Positions 50,952 to 59,901 of a stretch of 64,000 nucleotides of DNA are shown piece after piece. The DNA is taken from NCBI GenBank assembly GCA_023249405.1, contig JAHFCR010000010.1:1-64000 (forward strand). Direction: 5' to 3'. A model generated the notes under the pieces. That model was not told the origin of the DNA, ran no database searches, and saw nothing but the letters and a program-made list of their open reading frames with translations. Both the position numbers and the translations under genes were made by a program. Source of the stretch: Peptococcaceae bacterium (lineage in GTDB: Bacteria > Bacillota > DSM-12270 > Thermacetogeniales > Thermacetogeniaceae). Position 1 is the first letter of the stretch. The number at the start of each line of letters is the position of its first letter.

Positions 50952-52463
50952 TTAAAAAGCGAGCGTCTTGATGACCAGCGGCACCGTTCCCGCCTGACTC
51001 AGGGGTGTGCCGATATCCAGATAGTCTCCGTCGTCCAGGGCCACCTGATCGAGGCAGATGAGATCCGCTGCCTTGGTGTCCATGGCCGCCATCTTGGCGA
51101 CCACCGTCTGCCCCAGGACCAGGCCGAAATCCTGCTCGACCGCGATGATCAGGGTGCGGCCGGCTGCCAGGTAATTTCTCAAGCCGCTGATCAGGGCATC
51201 GGCCAGCGCCCCGACATCCCGGAACGTCGGCGAGGACGGCCCGTGTATGGCCACAGCCAGCGCCTGGCCGTCATCCCCGTGCCTGGTCAGCAATTCCATG
51301 ATGCTGCCCGGGAGATCATCGCTATAATCCATCTTATTGCCGATGCGCGGCTTGATCACCGGCACATTACGCAACGGAAGGGCCGTCAGGCTCCCCCGGC
51401 CCAGGTAAACTGTACTGCCGCTCAGGCTGAGGCTGTGGATGCCGGCCCCGAGCACTGTCGCCCGGATCGTCTCTGCCGGGCAAACCAGCCGCCAGCCCGT
51501 TACCGCTATCGCCTCTTTCACCGCTGCACCCAGCAGCGGGCCGATATCGCCGTAACAGAAAGGCTCTGCTGCCGGATCAGGCTCGCCCAGGTCGATGCGA
51601 TCGCACTGGCCGGCATGATCATAGATGAACCGCGACACGCCTCCGGAAAACATCACTGCGTCAAGCGGGTACTTTTGCTTGAGCGGGGCGGTTGTTAGCA
51701 ATGCTGACAACATACCGGAATCATTTGTTCCATTCAGCGCCTCCAGCAGGATGTCCGCCATACTCGCAGTAACGGACTGCAGTGCCGGCAGGTCTGCCCG
51801 GTCTCCATCCCGCAAGCGAATATTGTTCCGGTTCAGCAGTTGGCGCAACGGATCGCCGATCCAGGTGATCTGCTGCGCCTGAGGGGCTATCTCCACCAGT
51901 CTACCGCCTATTCTCAGGCAACAGGCGTCGATAACCAGGCCATTCTGAAAAATGGCGATGTTGGAGGTCCCGCCCCCGATATCGACATTGGCAACCGTGC
52001 TCGCCCACTTCCTTGAGTAGGAGGCGGCGCCAGAACCCTTGCCGGCCAGGATTCCCTCCAGCAGGGGGCCGGCCGTGGCTCCCACCAGACTGCCGGCGTA
52101 TCCGGCAATGCTGTCCAGCACTGCCTCCGCATTCTGCTTCCTGGCTGTCTCCCCGGTGATGATGACCGCCCCGGTGTCCACCTGAGCGGGGGTGCAGCCT
52201 GCATCCGTATACTCTGCGGCAACAAGCTTGGAAAAGGCTTCAGCATCGATGAATTGGCGGTCCATGAGGGGGGTGAAATGGATCCGGCTGCGATACAGCA
52301 CCTCCTTACCGGCGATCTCCGGCCTGGCCATTGTTCCCGCTCCGGAGGCGCTGTTCAGGTAGAGCCTGCTGAATACCATCTGAGTGGTGGTGGTGCCGAC
52401 ATCGATCCCCACGCTGATCAGCGTGCCGGGTCTCTTGCCCATGGTTGCCGCTCTCATCTTCAT
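50952..52463 (-). CDS. eutA: Ethanolamine ammonia-lyase reactivating factor EutA
   Basis: A 503-residue protein with the actin-like ATPase signature at its start (LISVGIDVGTTTTQMVFSRL), VDIGGGTSNIAIF near residue 170 and PLLGAAVKEAI near the end. EutA removes damaged cobalamin from ethanolamine ammonia-lyase using ATP. The ATG at 52463 overlaps the stop codon of the eutBC fusion (ATGA), so it is co-translated. It is the last gene of the operon; I see no clear terminator after it. Length is a little above the E. coli protein (467). Confidence 0.93.
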   Translation of the reverse strand: MKMRAATMGKRPGTLISVGIDVGTTTTQMVFSRLYLNSASGAGTMARPEIAGKEVLYRSRIHFTPLMDRQFIDAEAFSKLVAAEYTDAGCTPAQVDTGAVIITGETARKQNAEAVLDSIAGYAGSLVGATAGPLLEGILAGKGSGAASYSRKWASTVANVDIGGGTSNIAIFQNGLVIDACCLRIGGRLVEIAPQAQQITWIGDPLRQLLNRNNIRLRDGDRADLPALQSVTASMADILLEALNGTNDSGMLSALLTTAPLKQKYPLDAVMFSGGVSRFIYDHAGQCDRIDLGEPDPAAEPFCYGDIGPLLGAAVKEAIAVTGWRLVCPAETIRATVLGAGIHSLSLSGSTVYLGRGSLTALPLRNVPVIKPRIGNKMDYSDDLPGSIMELLTRHGDDGQALAVAIHGPSSPTFRDVGALADALISGLRNYLAAGRTLIIAVEQDFGLVLGQTVVAKMAAMDTKAADLICLDQVALDDGDYLDIGTPLSQAGTVPLVIKTLAF

Positions 52464-54550
52464 CCCGCCGTTTTCAGCTTGAGGGCGATGCCGCAGGCCT
52501 GATTCTCGATCACCTGGCACACCAGGTGGGCGACGTAGGCCCCGGCCTCAGCAGGGGGCGTGCCGTTGCAGTGAATGTTGGAGACCACCAGCCAGTCCGC
52601 CTCGGTAGTGGCTGCGGTTGGCCGGTATGCCAGGTAGGCGCTCATGCTGCCAGGCGTCCGCAGGCCGGGGCGCTCGCCGATCAGGATCACTACCACCTCT
52701 GTGTTCAGCATTCGCCCGATCTCGTTGATCAGGCCGACCCGGCCGAAACGGACGAAGACAGCCTGGCCGGTCGTGAGACCATTCAATTTTAAGCCCTGCT
52801 CGAGGGCGGGCAGAAATTCCTCCACGTTATCATCGATCGCCCTGGCGCTCAGTCCGTCGGAGATCACAACCTGTACCTGGCGCCGATCGGGACAGATCTC
52901 CTGCAGCCTGGTAGCGCTGTCCTCTGACAGGTGGCGTCCCAGGTGGGGCATCAGGATATACTCATCCCTGTCCCGCGCCCTGCTCTGCAGAACCGGCAAC
53001 CGCAGGCGCTGCAGCAAGCCCGGGGCGATCTCGCCGGCCACGGCATCGCGGGCTGCCGCATGGTCCTCTCGAAACGACAGCAGGCTTTCCATTGTCGGAC
53101 GCGGCCCGCTACGCCCGACGCCGATCCTGGCGGGAGTGGTCTGTAGCAGGGCGGTGAGGGGAGGCCTTTCCGGCCGGCAGTCCAGTCCGGCGGTGAAGAC
53201 CAGCGGGTCGCCGGCCTGGCCGGTGAGGCGCTGGTCTTTCATGATTCCCATCTCCTCCAGCCAGGCCTCAAACTCGGGCAGCGGCCTGAGGCCGAGCAGC
53301 AGGCGCAATGAGGCGATGTCGTGATAGCTGGTGCTCTGGTAGCCGAGCATCACGTCGTCTCCCATCGGTATGCCCATCAGGTAGTTGACCCCGGCGGCGC
53401 CCAGCAGTACCGCCATTCCCTCCAGGTCGTTCTGGTCGACCTGCATGTGGTTGGTGTAGCAGATGTCCGCCCCCATCGGGACGCCGGTCAGCTTGCCCAT
53501 GAAGTGGTCTTCGAGGGCGGCACGGGTCACCTGCTTGCTGTCAGCCAGGTATTCGGGACCGATGAAACCGACCACCGTGTTCACCAGAAACGGGGAGAAT
53601 GCCCTGGCCAGGCCATAGCAGCGGGCCTCCAGGGTGACCTGGTCGGCCAGGTGATGGCTGTTCGAGGATAGCTCGGAACCCTGGCCGGTTTCAAAATACA
53701 TGACGTTGGGGCCGGAGGCGGTGCCTCTGGCTAAGGCCAGTTCCCTGGCCTCGAAGAGCATCCCGGCATTGATGCCGAAGGCTCTGTTGCCGCTCTCTGT
53801 TCCGGCCAGGCTCTGAAAAACCAGGTCGCAGGGAGCGCCCTGCCTGAGCGCCTCCATCTGGGTGGTGACGTGCGCCAGGACGCAGCACTGGGTCGGAATC
53901 CGCCAGCGTGAGACGAAATCGTGCAGGGCATCGAGCAGCCTGCTGACGCTGACGACATCGTCCCGTACCGGATTGATCCCGATCACGGCGTCACCGCAGC
54001 CGTAAGAGAGCCCCTCCCGCACCGACGCCAGCACACCCTCGATATCATCTGCGGGGTGGTTGGGCTGGAGGCGGGCAGCCAGGGTGCCCGGCAGCCCGAT
54101 GGTGGTATTCGCCCGCGCCTCGACCCTGATCTTCCTGGCGCCCAGGATGAGGTCGAGGTTGGACATCAACTTGGTCACGGCGGCCACCATCTCGCTGGTG
54201 AGGCCGCGGCTGAGGCGCTGCAGATCATTGCCGGCTGTATGGTCGTCCAGGATGTAGGCGCGCAGTTGGCCGACGGTCCAGCCTCTGATCGGCCGGAAGA
54301 CCGATTCATCCACGGCGTCCTGGATGATCCGTGTCACCTCATCCGCTTCATAGTCCACCACCGGATGATGGCGGAGTTCCTCGAGTGGTAACTCGCTCAA
54401 CACCCGCTTTGCCGCCACACGCTCCTGGTCCGAAGCGGCGGCGATGCCGGCCAGGCGGTCACCCGACTTCTCCTCGTTCGCCTTGGCCAGAACGTCTTTG
54501 ATGTCCTTGAAGCTGTAGTTGGCGCCAGACAAATTAGCTGACAGGTTCAT
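52460..54550 (-). CDS. eutBC: Fused ethanolamine ammonia-lyase, large and small subunits (EutB-EutC)
   Basis: A 696-residue single protein joining both subunits. Residues 1-450 are EutB, with FQSLAGTESGNRAFGI near 245, YFETGQGSELSSNSHH near 285, GFIGPEYLADSKQ near 328 and YTNHMQVDQND near 365. After a linker of about 20 residues, 473-696 are EutC, beginning ARIGVGRSGPRP and ending with NIHCNGTPPAEAGAYVAHL. It cleaves ethanolamine to acetaldehyde and ammonia with coenzyme B12. The subunits are usually separate genes. All conserved blocks are intact, so this is a true fusion. ATG 54550 has GAGG upstream and lies 20 bases after the permease. Confidence 0.95.
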   Translation of the reverse strand: MNLSANLSGANYSFKDIKDVLAKANEEKSGDRLAGIAAASDQERVAAKRVLSELPLEELRHHPVVDYEADEVTRIIQDAVDESVFRPIRGWTVGQLRAYILDDHTAGNDLQRLSRGLTSEMVAAVTKLMSNLDLILGARKIRVEARANTTIGLPGTLAARLQPNHPADDIEGVLASVREGLSYGCGDAVIGINPVRDDVVSVSRLLDALHDFVSRWRIPTQCCVLAHVTTQMEALRQGAPCDLVFQSLAGTESGNRAFGINAGMLFEARELALARGTASGPNVMYFETGQGSELSSNSHHLADQVTLEARCYGLARAFSPFLVNTVVGFIGPEYLADSKQVTRAALEDHFMGKLTGVPMGADICYTNHMQVDQNDLEGMAVLLGAAGVNYLMGIPMGDDVMLGYQSTSYHDIASLRLLLGLRPLPEFEAWLEEMGIMKDQRLTGQAGDPLVFTAGLDCRPERPPLTALLQTTPARIGVGRSGPRPTMESLLSFREDHAAARDAVAGEIAPGLLQRLRLPVLQSRARDRDEYILMPHLGRHLSEDSATRLQEICPDRRQVQVVISDGLSARAIDDNVEEFLPALEQGLKLNGLTTGQAVFVRFGRVGLINEIGRMLNTEVVVILIGERPGLRTPGSMSAYLAYRPTAATTEADWLVVSNIHCNGTPPAEAGAYVAHLVCQVIENQACGIALKLKTAG

Positions 54551-54570
54551 GCTGATTGGCCTCGTTTCGT

Positions 54571-56004
54571 CTAGCTGTTCTGTATGAATGACGGCCCCTT
54601 GAACCATCTCCTGACGCTGGCCAGGTAATAGATGATCAATAGGATCAGGGCGCCCAGGATCGTATAGCCGGTCAACTGGTTGGGCGGAATCACGAACAGC
54701 ACGCAGATGAAGACGATCCATACCAGGGCCGTGGCATTTACAGCCGTGCTCCACTTACCCAGGCTCCAGGGTCCGTTGTTCTCCGGTTTCCAGATGCCCG
54801 CCCGCACCGCTCTCAGCTTCAAAAAGAGCGGGATGCCATAGGAGACGTAGAGGGCGATGGTGCTGATGGAGACGATGACGGAATAGCCCCCGCTGTATAC
54901 GGCAGACAGGAAAGCGACCACTGCCGAGAGCCAGATGGCGGCTACCGGGGTCATGAACCTGCTGCTGATCCCGGACCAGATCTTCGCTCCGGGCATTCCC
55001 CCGTCCCTGGCAAAGGCGTAGATCATGCGGGAGTTGGATGTGACAGAAGACAGTCCGCAGAACCACATGGCAATCACTACCACCCATAGGGTGGCCCGCC
55101 CGGCTGCGCCTCCGAGAGCATTTTCAATAATATAGATAAATGGGTTGGCGGCGGCGGCCACTGCAGCGTTATCCTTGGCCGCCATGGTCACGGCGAAGAG
55201 CATGAGATAGCCTACCGCTGCTGAAACCAGCACTGACAGGTAGACCCCCCAGGCAGCCTTGACCCGGGGGTTGACCGTCTCTTCGGTGATATGGGCGGAG
55301 GCGTCATATCCGGTGTAGGTCCACTGGGCCTGCAGCAGGCCCAGCATGAAGGCCAACCAGTATGGGTACTTGCCGGTCGTGAACCCGAATTGGAAGATAT
55401 GGGCGACACTCTGCTTGGGTCCGAAGATGAGCAGGGCGGAGATCAGGATCGCCACCCCGATAATGTGATAGATGGCGCTGATATCATTCAGCCTGGCCAC
55501 CAGCCTGATGCCAAAATGATTCAGCAGGGCATGGCTCAGCAGGAGTATGCCGTAGAGGACCAGGAAGTTACCCCAGCTCTCCTTGATGCCCAGCAGGGGC
55601 GCCAGAAAAGTTGCGGCCCCGAAGTCGATCCCGGCAGTGATGGTAAACTGGCCGAGCAGGTTGAACCAGGCTGTGAACCAGCCCCATCCCCTTCCCCCGA
55701 GAGCGGTGGCCCAGTGATAGAGCGCACCCGAGGTGGGAATGGCGGATGCCAGTTCGGCCATCCCGGCGGCTACCAGTAACGTGAAAATGGTTACCAGCGG
55801 CCAGCCGATGCTGTTGATGGCGGGACCTGCCATGCCGTAGCCATAGCCGTAGAGGGTCACGGCGCCGGTCAGGATCGAGATAATCGAGAACGAGATGGCA
55901 AAGTTGGAGAAGCCTCCCATATCCCTGAATAACTGCTGTACGTAACCGAACCGCTGCAGATCGGCAATATCCGCCCTGATCTGAACATTCTTCAAATCCT
56001 CCAT
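54571..56004 (-). CDS. APC-family permease, probable ethanolamine transporter
   Basis: A 477-residue integral membrane protein with about 12 helices, of the amino acid/polyamine/organocation superfamily. FSNFAISFSIISILTGAVTLYGYG and SGALYHWATALGG at the front, and GYDASAHITEETVNPR in the middle, match the yeast-type GABA/choline permease group. Its place before eutBC makes ethanolamine or a close amine the likely substrate. GGGAGG is 7 bases before ATG 56004. It is preceded by a small membrane protein gene 23 bases upstream. Confidence 0.9.
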   Translation of the reverse strand: MEDLKNVQIRADIADLQRFGYVQQLFRDMGGFSNFAISFSIISILTGAVTLYGYGYGMAGPAINSIGWPLVTIFTLLVAAGMAELASAIPTSGALYHWATALGGRGWGWFTAWFNLLGQFTITAGIDFGAATFLAPLLGIKESWGNFLVLYGILLLSHALLNHFGIRLVARLNDISAIYHIIGVAILISALLIFGPKQSVAHIFQFGFTTGKYPYWLAFMLGLLQAQWTYTGYDASAHITEETVNPRVKAAWGVYLSVLVSAAVGYLMLFAVTMAAKDNAAVAAAANPFIYIIENALGGAAGRATLWVVVIAMWFCGLSSVTSNSRMIYAFARDGGMPGAKIWSGISSRFMTPVAAIWLSAVVAFLSAVYSGGYSVIVSISTIALYVSYGIPLFLKLRAVRAGIWKPENNGPWSLGKWSTAVNATALVWIVFICVLFVIPPNQLTGYTILGALILLIIYYLASVRRWFKGPSFIQNS

Positions 56005-56027
56005 TCCTGATGCCTCCCTCGATGTGT

Positions 56028-56249
56028 TCAAGCCTCCTGGGTTCCTATCTTGGCTGCTGCCGCTGGAGCGTTAGCCGGTGCCTGATACCCTTTTTCTATC
56101 GGCATGCGGGTGTTTTTGTATTGCTGGTCGATAAAGTTTATATACTTGTCTGGCTGGAAATTCTGGACACTCTTATTCGCAATGAGCATGATCGAGGCGC
56201 CGAGAGCGATAGCCACAGCGATCACTACCAAACCGATGATCATTGACAT
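56028..56249 (-). CDS. Small single-span membrane protein, first gene of the ethanolamine operon
   Basis: A 73-residue protein with one helix (MSMIIGLVVIAVAIALGASI) and a polar tail containing QNFQPDKYINFIDQQYKNTR, ending in an Ala/Pro stretch. GGGAGGTG lies just before the ATG, a strong binding site. It is 23 bases upstream of the permease, on the same strand, and behind a leader with terminators. Small subunits of this size occur with some amine or solute permeases, so a partner role is a fair inference. No family is recognised. Confidence 0.7.
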   Translation of the reverse strand: MSMIIGLVVIAVAIALGASIMLIANKSVQNFQPDKYINFIDQQYKNTRMPIEKGYQAPANAPAAAAKIGTQEA

Positions 56250-56350
56250 CCTTGTTCACCTCCCGTCTTGTATACGAATGAATAAGCAAGACAGCATGAT
56301 CGCCGGCTCGACTTATTTCCAGCAAAATTCCTCTTTCGGTGAAAATAGAA

Positions 56351-56394
56351 AAGCCCTGTTTGAAGAGAACTGCGCTGTTCTTCAAACAGGGCTT
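56351..56394 (-). terminator. Leader hairpin/terminator before the ethanolamine genes
   Basis: AAGCCCTGTTTGAAGA pairs perfectly (16 bp) with 56379-56394. On the minus strand TTTTCTATTTTC follows, so it is a terminator placed 100 bases before the first gene. In the RNA the tip can form AAC-AGCGCA-GTT, a six-base loop with A at position 1 and G at position 4, as in ANTAR-protein targets. Confidence 0.7.
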
Positions 56395-56480
56395 CATTGC
56401 CTTGTCTGTCGGTTTTCGCTGCCGTGTGGTTTCGGCATAGAACTTACTATTCAGTTTAAAAATACCAATATAAAAAAACA

Positions 56481-56506
56481 AAATCCCCCTATCGTTCGGG
56501 GACTTC
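56481..56506 (-). terminator. First terminator-like hairpin in the ethanolamine leader
   Basis: On the minus strand TCCCC pairs with GGGGGA around eight bases and is followed by TTTTGTTTTTTT. It is about 40 bases after the predicted start of transcription. Confidence 0.55.
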
Positions 56507-56549
56507 CTTATCCCAGGCCGGCAACCTTGCCAGAACTCTATTTAAAAAA

Positions 56550-56579
56550 ATTATAATGCTTACGAAATGTCAAATGCAA
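56550..56579 (-). promoter_or_regulatory. Possible promoter of the ethanolamine operon
   Basis: On the minus strand TTGCAT (56579-56574) and a perfect TATAAT (56555-56550) are 18 bases apart. A TTGACA lies between them but with only 12 bases to the -10 box. Confidence 0.55.
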
Positions 56580-56783
56580 CTTGCTTTGTTCATGTATCTT
56601 GTATACATCTCTTATGGGCAGCCTGTATCTAGGCAATGCCCCCGCTCATACCGGTTTGGCTGGCTTCGATGCAGGCGGTGGCTTGGAGATCGCCGGTTAT
56701 TATCATCTCGATTGTCAAGACATAGTTATCGTTCCCCGTCTGCGACCGGGAGATCATAGACAGTTAATTAATGTCAGTGAATG

Positions 56784-56822
56784 AAAAACCGCCCCGAGGC
56801 TGTAGGGCCGAAGCGGTTTTTA
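56784..56822 (-). terminator. Terminator of clpB
   Basis: AAAAACCGC and GCGGTTTTT flank an inner GC-rich stretch, so on the minus strand the stem ends in TTTTTC. It is about 35 bases after the clpB stop. It could also stop plus-strand transcripts. Confidence 0.75.
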
Positions 56823-56856
56823 TATTTGAGCATTGTTTTGCCGGGAACCCCTGTTT

Positions 56857-59478
56857 TCAGGCGACCTCGAAGAAGAGTCCGTCCGGGGTGCTCTTCAGGG
56901 TAACAGTGTCCCCCGGTTTGACCTCCCCGGCGATGATCTTGCGGGAGAGCGGGGTCTCCACCTCCTGCTGGATCACTCGCTTCAGCGGCCTGGCGCCGAA
57001 GCTCGGGTCGTAGCCCTTCTTGGCCAGGTAGGATGCCGCATCCTGGTCCCACCGCAGAGTGCTGCGCTGGTTCTGCTGCACCCGCGCCGCCAACCGCTGC
57101 AGCAGCAGCCCGGCGATCTCCCGGATCTCCTGTTGCTCCAGGGCGTGGAAGACAATGATCTCGTCCACCCGGTTCAGGAACTCCGGCCGGAAGTGCTGCC
57201 GCAGCAGCCCCAGCACCGCCTCCTTCATCCGGTCGTAGTTGCCGCGCCCACCATTCTGGTGGGCACCCGGCTCATCTGCTTGGAAACCCAGGATCTCCTG
57301 ACTGCCGATGTTGGAGGTCATGATCACGATACTGTTCTTGAAATTGACTACCCGGCCCTGGCCGTCGGTCAACCGTCCGTCGTCCAGTATCTGCAGCAGG
57401 GCGTTGAACACGTCCGGGTGCGCCTTTTCGATCTCATCGAACAGGATCACTGAGTAGGGTTTGCGCCGTACCGCCTCGGTCAACTGCCCGCCCTCCTCAT
57501 AGCCCACGTAGCCGGGGGGCGCTCCGATCAGCCGGGCGACCGTGTGCTTCTCCATATACTCGGACATATCCAGCCGGATCATGCTGCGCTCGTCGTCGAA
57601 CATGGCTTCTGCCAGCGCCCGGCACAGCTCGGTCTTGCCGACACCGGTCGGCCCCAGGAAGATAAAACTGCCCACCGGACGGTTGGGGTCCTTGAGACCG
57701 CTGCGCGACCGCAGCACTGCATCAGCCACAGCGTGCACCGCCTCGCTCTGGCCGATCACCCGCTGGTGCAGGATCTCCTCCAGGTGGAACAGTTTCTCCC
57801 GCTCTCCCTCCATCAGGCGGCTCACCGGGATGCCGGTCCAGCGGCTGACCACACTGGCGATATCCTGCTCGTCGACCTCTTCCTTGAGTAGTGTGTCGCC
57901 CTTCTGCTTGCCGGCCATCTGCTCCTCTTCAACCTTGAGCCGGCGCTCCAACTCGTTCAGCCGCCCATACTTCAACTCGGCTGCCTTGTTCAGGTCGTAT
58001 TGGCGCTCCGCCCGCTCGATCTCCGTGCGCACCGCCTCGATCTCCTTCTTGATCTCCCGCAGGCGCGTGATCCCCTGTTTCTCCTCCTGCCACTGGGCCT
58101 TCATGGCATCGGACTGGCCTTGCAGATTGGACAACTCCTTCTGGAGATCCCCCAAACGTTCCTGAGATGCCTGGTCGTGCTCCTTCTTCAGCGCCGCCTC
58201 CTCGATCTCCAACTGCATCACCCGGCGGGTGATCTCGTCCAGGGCGGTGGGCATGCTGTCGATCTCCGTGCGCAGACGGGCGCCGGCCTCGTCCATCAGG
58301 TCAATCGCCTTATCAGGCAGGAAACGGTCGGAGATATAGCGGTCGGATAACACTGCCGCCGCCACCAGGGCGGCATCCTGGATGCGCACCCCGTGGTGCA
58401 CCTCATAGCGTTCCTTGAGACCGCGCAGGATAGAGACGGTGTCTTCCACTGACGGCGGGTTGACCAGCACCGGCTGGAAGCGGCGCTCCAGGGCGGCATC
58501 CTTCTCGATGTGCTTACGATATTCGTCCAGGGTGGTGGCGCCGATCGCCCGCAGTTCACCCCGGGCCAGCATCGGCTTGAGGAGATTGCTGGCGTCCATG
58601 GCGCCCTCAGCTGCTCCGGCGCCTACCACCGTGTGCAACTCATCGATGAACAGGACGATGTGGCCCTCAGCATCGGCGACATCCTTCAGGACTGCCTTCA
58701 GGCGTTCCTCAAACTCTCCCCGGTACTTGGCGCCGGCCACCAGTGAGCCCATGTCCAGAGCGATGATCCGTTTCTCTTTCAAGCCCTCGGGCACGTCCTT
58801 GGCCACGATACGCCGGGCCAGGCCCTCCACAATGGCGGTCTTGCCGACCCCCGGTTCGCCGATCAACACCGGGTTGTTCTTGGTGCGACGCGACAGGATC
58901 TCCATCACGCGCCGGATCTCCTCGTCCCGCCCGATCACCGGGTCGAGCTTGCCGTCGGCTGCCAGCTTGGTCAGGTCGCGGCCATAACGCTCCAGGGCCT
59001 CGTAGGTGACCTCGGGGTTCTCGCTGGTAACCCGCTGCGAGCCCCGGATCTCTTTCAAGGCATTCAATAGTGTATTCCGGTTAACCCCTTGCCGGCGCAG
59101 CAACTGCTTAACATCATCCTCGCCGTCCTCGATCAGGGCCAGTAATAAGTGCTCCACGCTGAGGTACTCGTCTTTCAAGGATTCCGTTTCTTTCTCCGCC
59201 CGGGCCAACACCCGGGCCAATCCAGCGCCTAGATGCAACTGGTCCTCGGAACCATAGACCGCCGGTATCTTGCGCAGCAATTCCTCCAGCCCGTTTTGCA
59301 GGGCAGGCAGGTCTGCTCCGGCCCTGGTCAGGAAACGACCCGCCAGGCCGTCATCTTGCCTGATCAGGGCAGCCAGCAGGTGCCTGGAAGATACATCCTG
59401 GTGATGTCTTTCGGCGGCCAACTGCTGGGCGGCTGCCAGGCCCTCCCGGGCCTTTTGGGTAAACTTGTTCGGATCCAT
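56857..59478 (-). CDS. clpB: ATP-dependent chaperone ClpB
   Basis: An 873-residue disaggregase. Two Clp-N repeats (residues 1-140) are followed by AAA-1 with [15 protein letters not shown], the coiled-coil middle domain (about 400-530, rich in [15 protein letters not shown]), AAA-2 with [14 protein letters not shown] and the C-terminal domain. With DnaK it rescues aggregated proteins. ATG 59478 is preceded by GCGAGGTG. It lies about 135 bases after cbpM, with a copy of the dispersed repeat in between. The order dnaK, dnaJ-like, cbpM, clpB resembles the dnaK-dnaJ-hspR-clpB clusters of Actinobacteria and Thermus. Confidence 0.97.
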   Translation of the reverse strand: MDPNKFTQKAREGLAAAQQLAAERHHQDVSSRHLLAALIRQDDGLAGRFLTRAGADLPALQNGLEELLRKIPAVYGSEDQLHLGAGLARVLARAEKETESLKDEYLSVEHLLLALIEDGEDDVKQLLRRQGVNRNTLLNALKEIRGSQRVTSENPEVTYEALERYGRDLTKLAADGKLDPVIGRDEEIRRVMEILSRRTKNNPVLIGEPGVGKTAIVEGLARRIVAKDVPEGLKEKRIIALDMGSLVAGAKYRGEFEERLKAVLKDVADAEGHIVLFIDELHTVVGAGAAEGAMDASNLLKPMLARGELRAIGATTLDEYRKHIEKDAALERRFQPVLVNPPSVEDTVSILRGLKERYEVHHGVRIQDAALVAAAVLSDRYISDRFLPDKAIDLMDEAGARLRTEIDSMPTALDEITRRVMQLEIEEAALKKEHDQASQERLGDLQKELSNLQGQSDAMKAQWQEEKQGITRLREIKKEIEAVRTEIERAERQYDLNKAAELKYGRLNELERRLKVEEEQMAGKQKGDTLLKEEVDEQDIASVVSRWTGIPVSRLMEGEREKLFHLEEILHQRVIGQSEAVHAVADAVLRSRSGLKDPNRPVGSFIFLGPTGVGKTELCRALAEAMFDDERSMIRLDMSEYMEKHTVARLIGAPPGYVGYEEGGQLTEAVRRKPYSVILFDEIEKAHPDVFNALLQILDDGRLTDGQGRVVNFKNSIVIMTSNIGSQEILGFQADEPGAHQNGGRGNYDRMKEAVLGLLRQHFRPEFLNRVDEIIVFHALEQQEIREIAGLLLQRLAARVQQNQRSTLRWDQDAASYLAKKGYDPSFGARPLKRVIQQEVETPLSRKIIAGEVKPGDTVTLKSTPDGLFFEVA

Positions 59479-59587
59479 ATATTTCACCTCGCAGAAAAGC
59501 TTTACGTATATTCAGAATTAGGAGATCACATGCGGGACAATACCATCCAGCCCAACGAAAACAGGCCGGTGGAAACAAATGAATAAT

Positions 59588-59614
59588 GAAACGCGAGAAG
59601 CGTCCCCGTGTTCC
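59588..59614. repeat. Dispersed palindromic repeat, second close copy
   Basis: Starts GAAACGCGAGAAGC and ends TCCCCGTGTTCC, differing from the unit at 10971-10997 at three positions. It lies between cbpM and clpB, so it is probably transcribed. Confidence 0.65.
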
Positions 59615-59615
59615 G

Positions 59616-59894
59616 TCAATGGCTGCTCAGGCGGTCGATCTCTGACTGCAAGTCCTCGATCCGTTCGAGCAGGTCGAGGATGATCGCCGCGCCGGGCAGG
59701 TTGACGCCTGTCTGCTTCAGCCGCAGCAGCCTGTAAACTCGCTGCAGTTGCCGGGGGAGGATGGTCTCCTCCCGGATCTCGATGATGCCCAGTTCCTCCA
59801 GTATCTGCAGCAGGTCCGGGTGAATATCCAGTTCGCGGAGTGGCAGCCGTTCGTCCTCTTCATCATCGTGGCGATACCGGTATATGATGCTCAT
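59616..59894 (-). CDS. cbpM: Chaperone modulator CbpM-like (MerR-type) protein
   Basis: A 92-residue protein. LPLRELDIHPDLLQILEELGI resembles the CbpM/HspR-type helix-turn-helix entry, followed by RQLQRVYRLLRLKQTGVNLPGAAIILDLLERI and a coiled coil. CbpM binds the J domain of CbpA and blocks its activity. The ATG is 7 bases after the stop of the DnaJ-like gene, whose last codons (AAAGGG) supply the binding site, so translation is coupled. HspR-like DNA binding cannot be excluded, but no HAIR element was found. Confidence 0.85.
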   Translation of the reverse strand: MSIIYRYRHDDEEDERLPLRELDIHPDLLQILEELGIIEIREETILPRQLQRVYRLLRLKQTGVNLPGAAIILDLLERIEDLQSEIDRLSSH

Positions 59895-59901
59895 GGCGAT
59901 C

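Larger units (their letters stand above)
56250..56856. other. Leader and upstream region of the ethanolamine operon
   Basis: About 600 bases. It contains the clpB terminator (56784-56822), a promoter (56550-56579, minus), and two terminator-like hairpins between that promoter and the first gene (about 56481-56506 and 56351-56394). Two plus-strand frames near 56556-56784 have no ribosome binding site and no family resemblance. The long leader suggests control by attenuation. Confidence 0.6.

Noticed and set aside
56556-56784. Two overlapping plus-strand ORFs of 67 codons in the ethanolamine leader region
   Set aside because: No ribosome binding site; they lie opposite the promoter and leader of the ethanolamine operon. 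One contains plausible protein-like text (LAGFDAGGGLEIAGYY) but I cannot support it.
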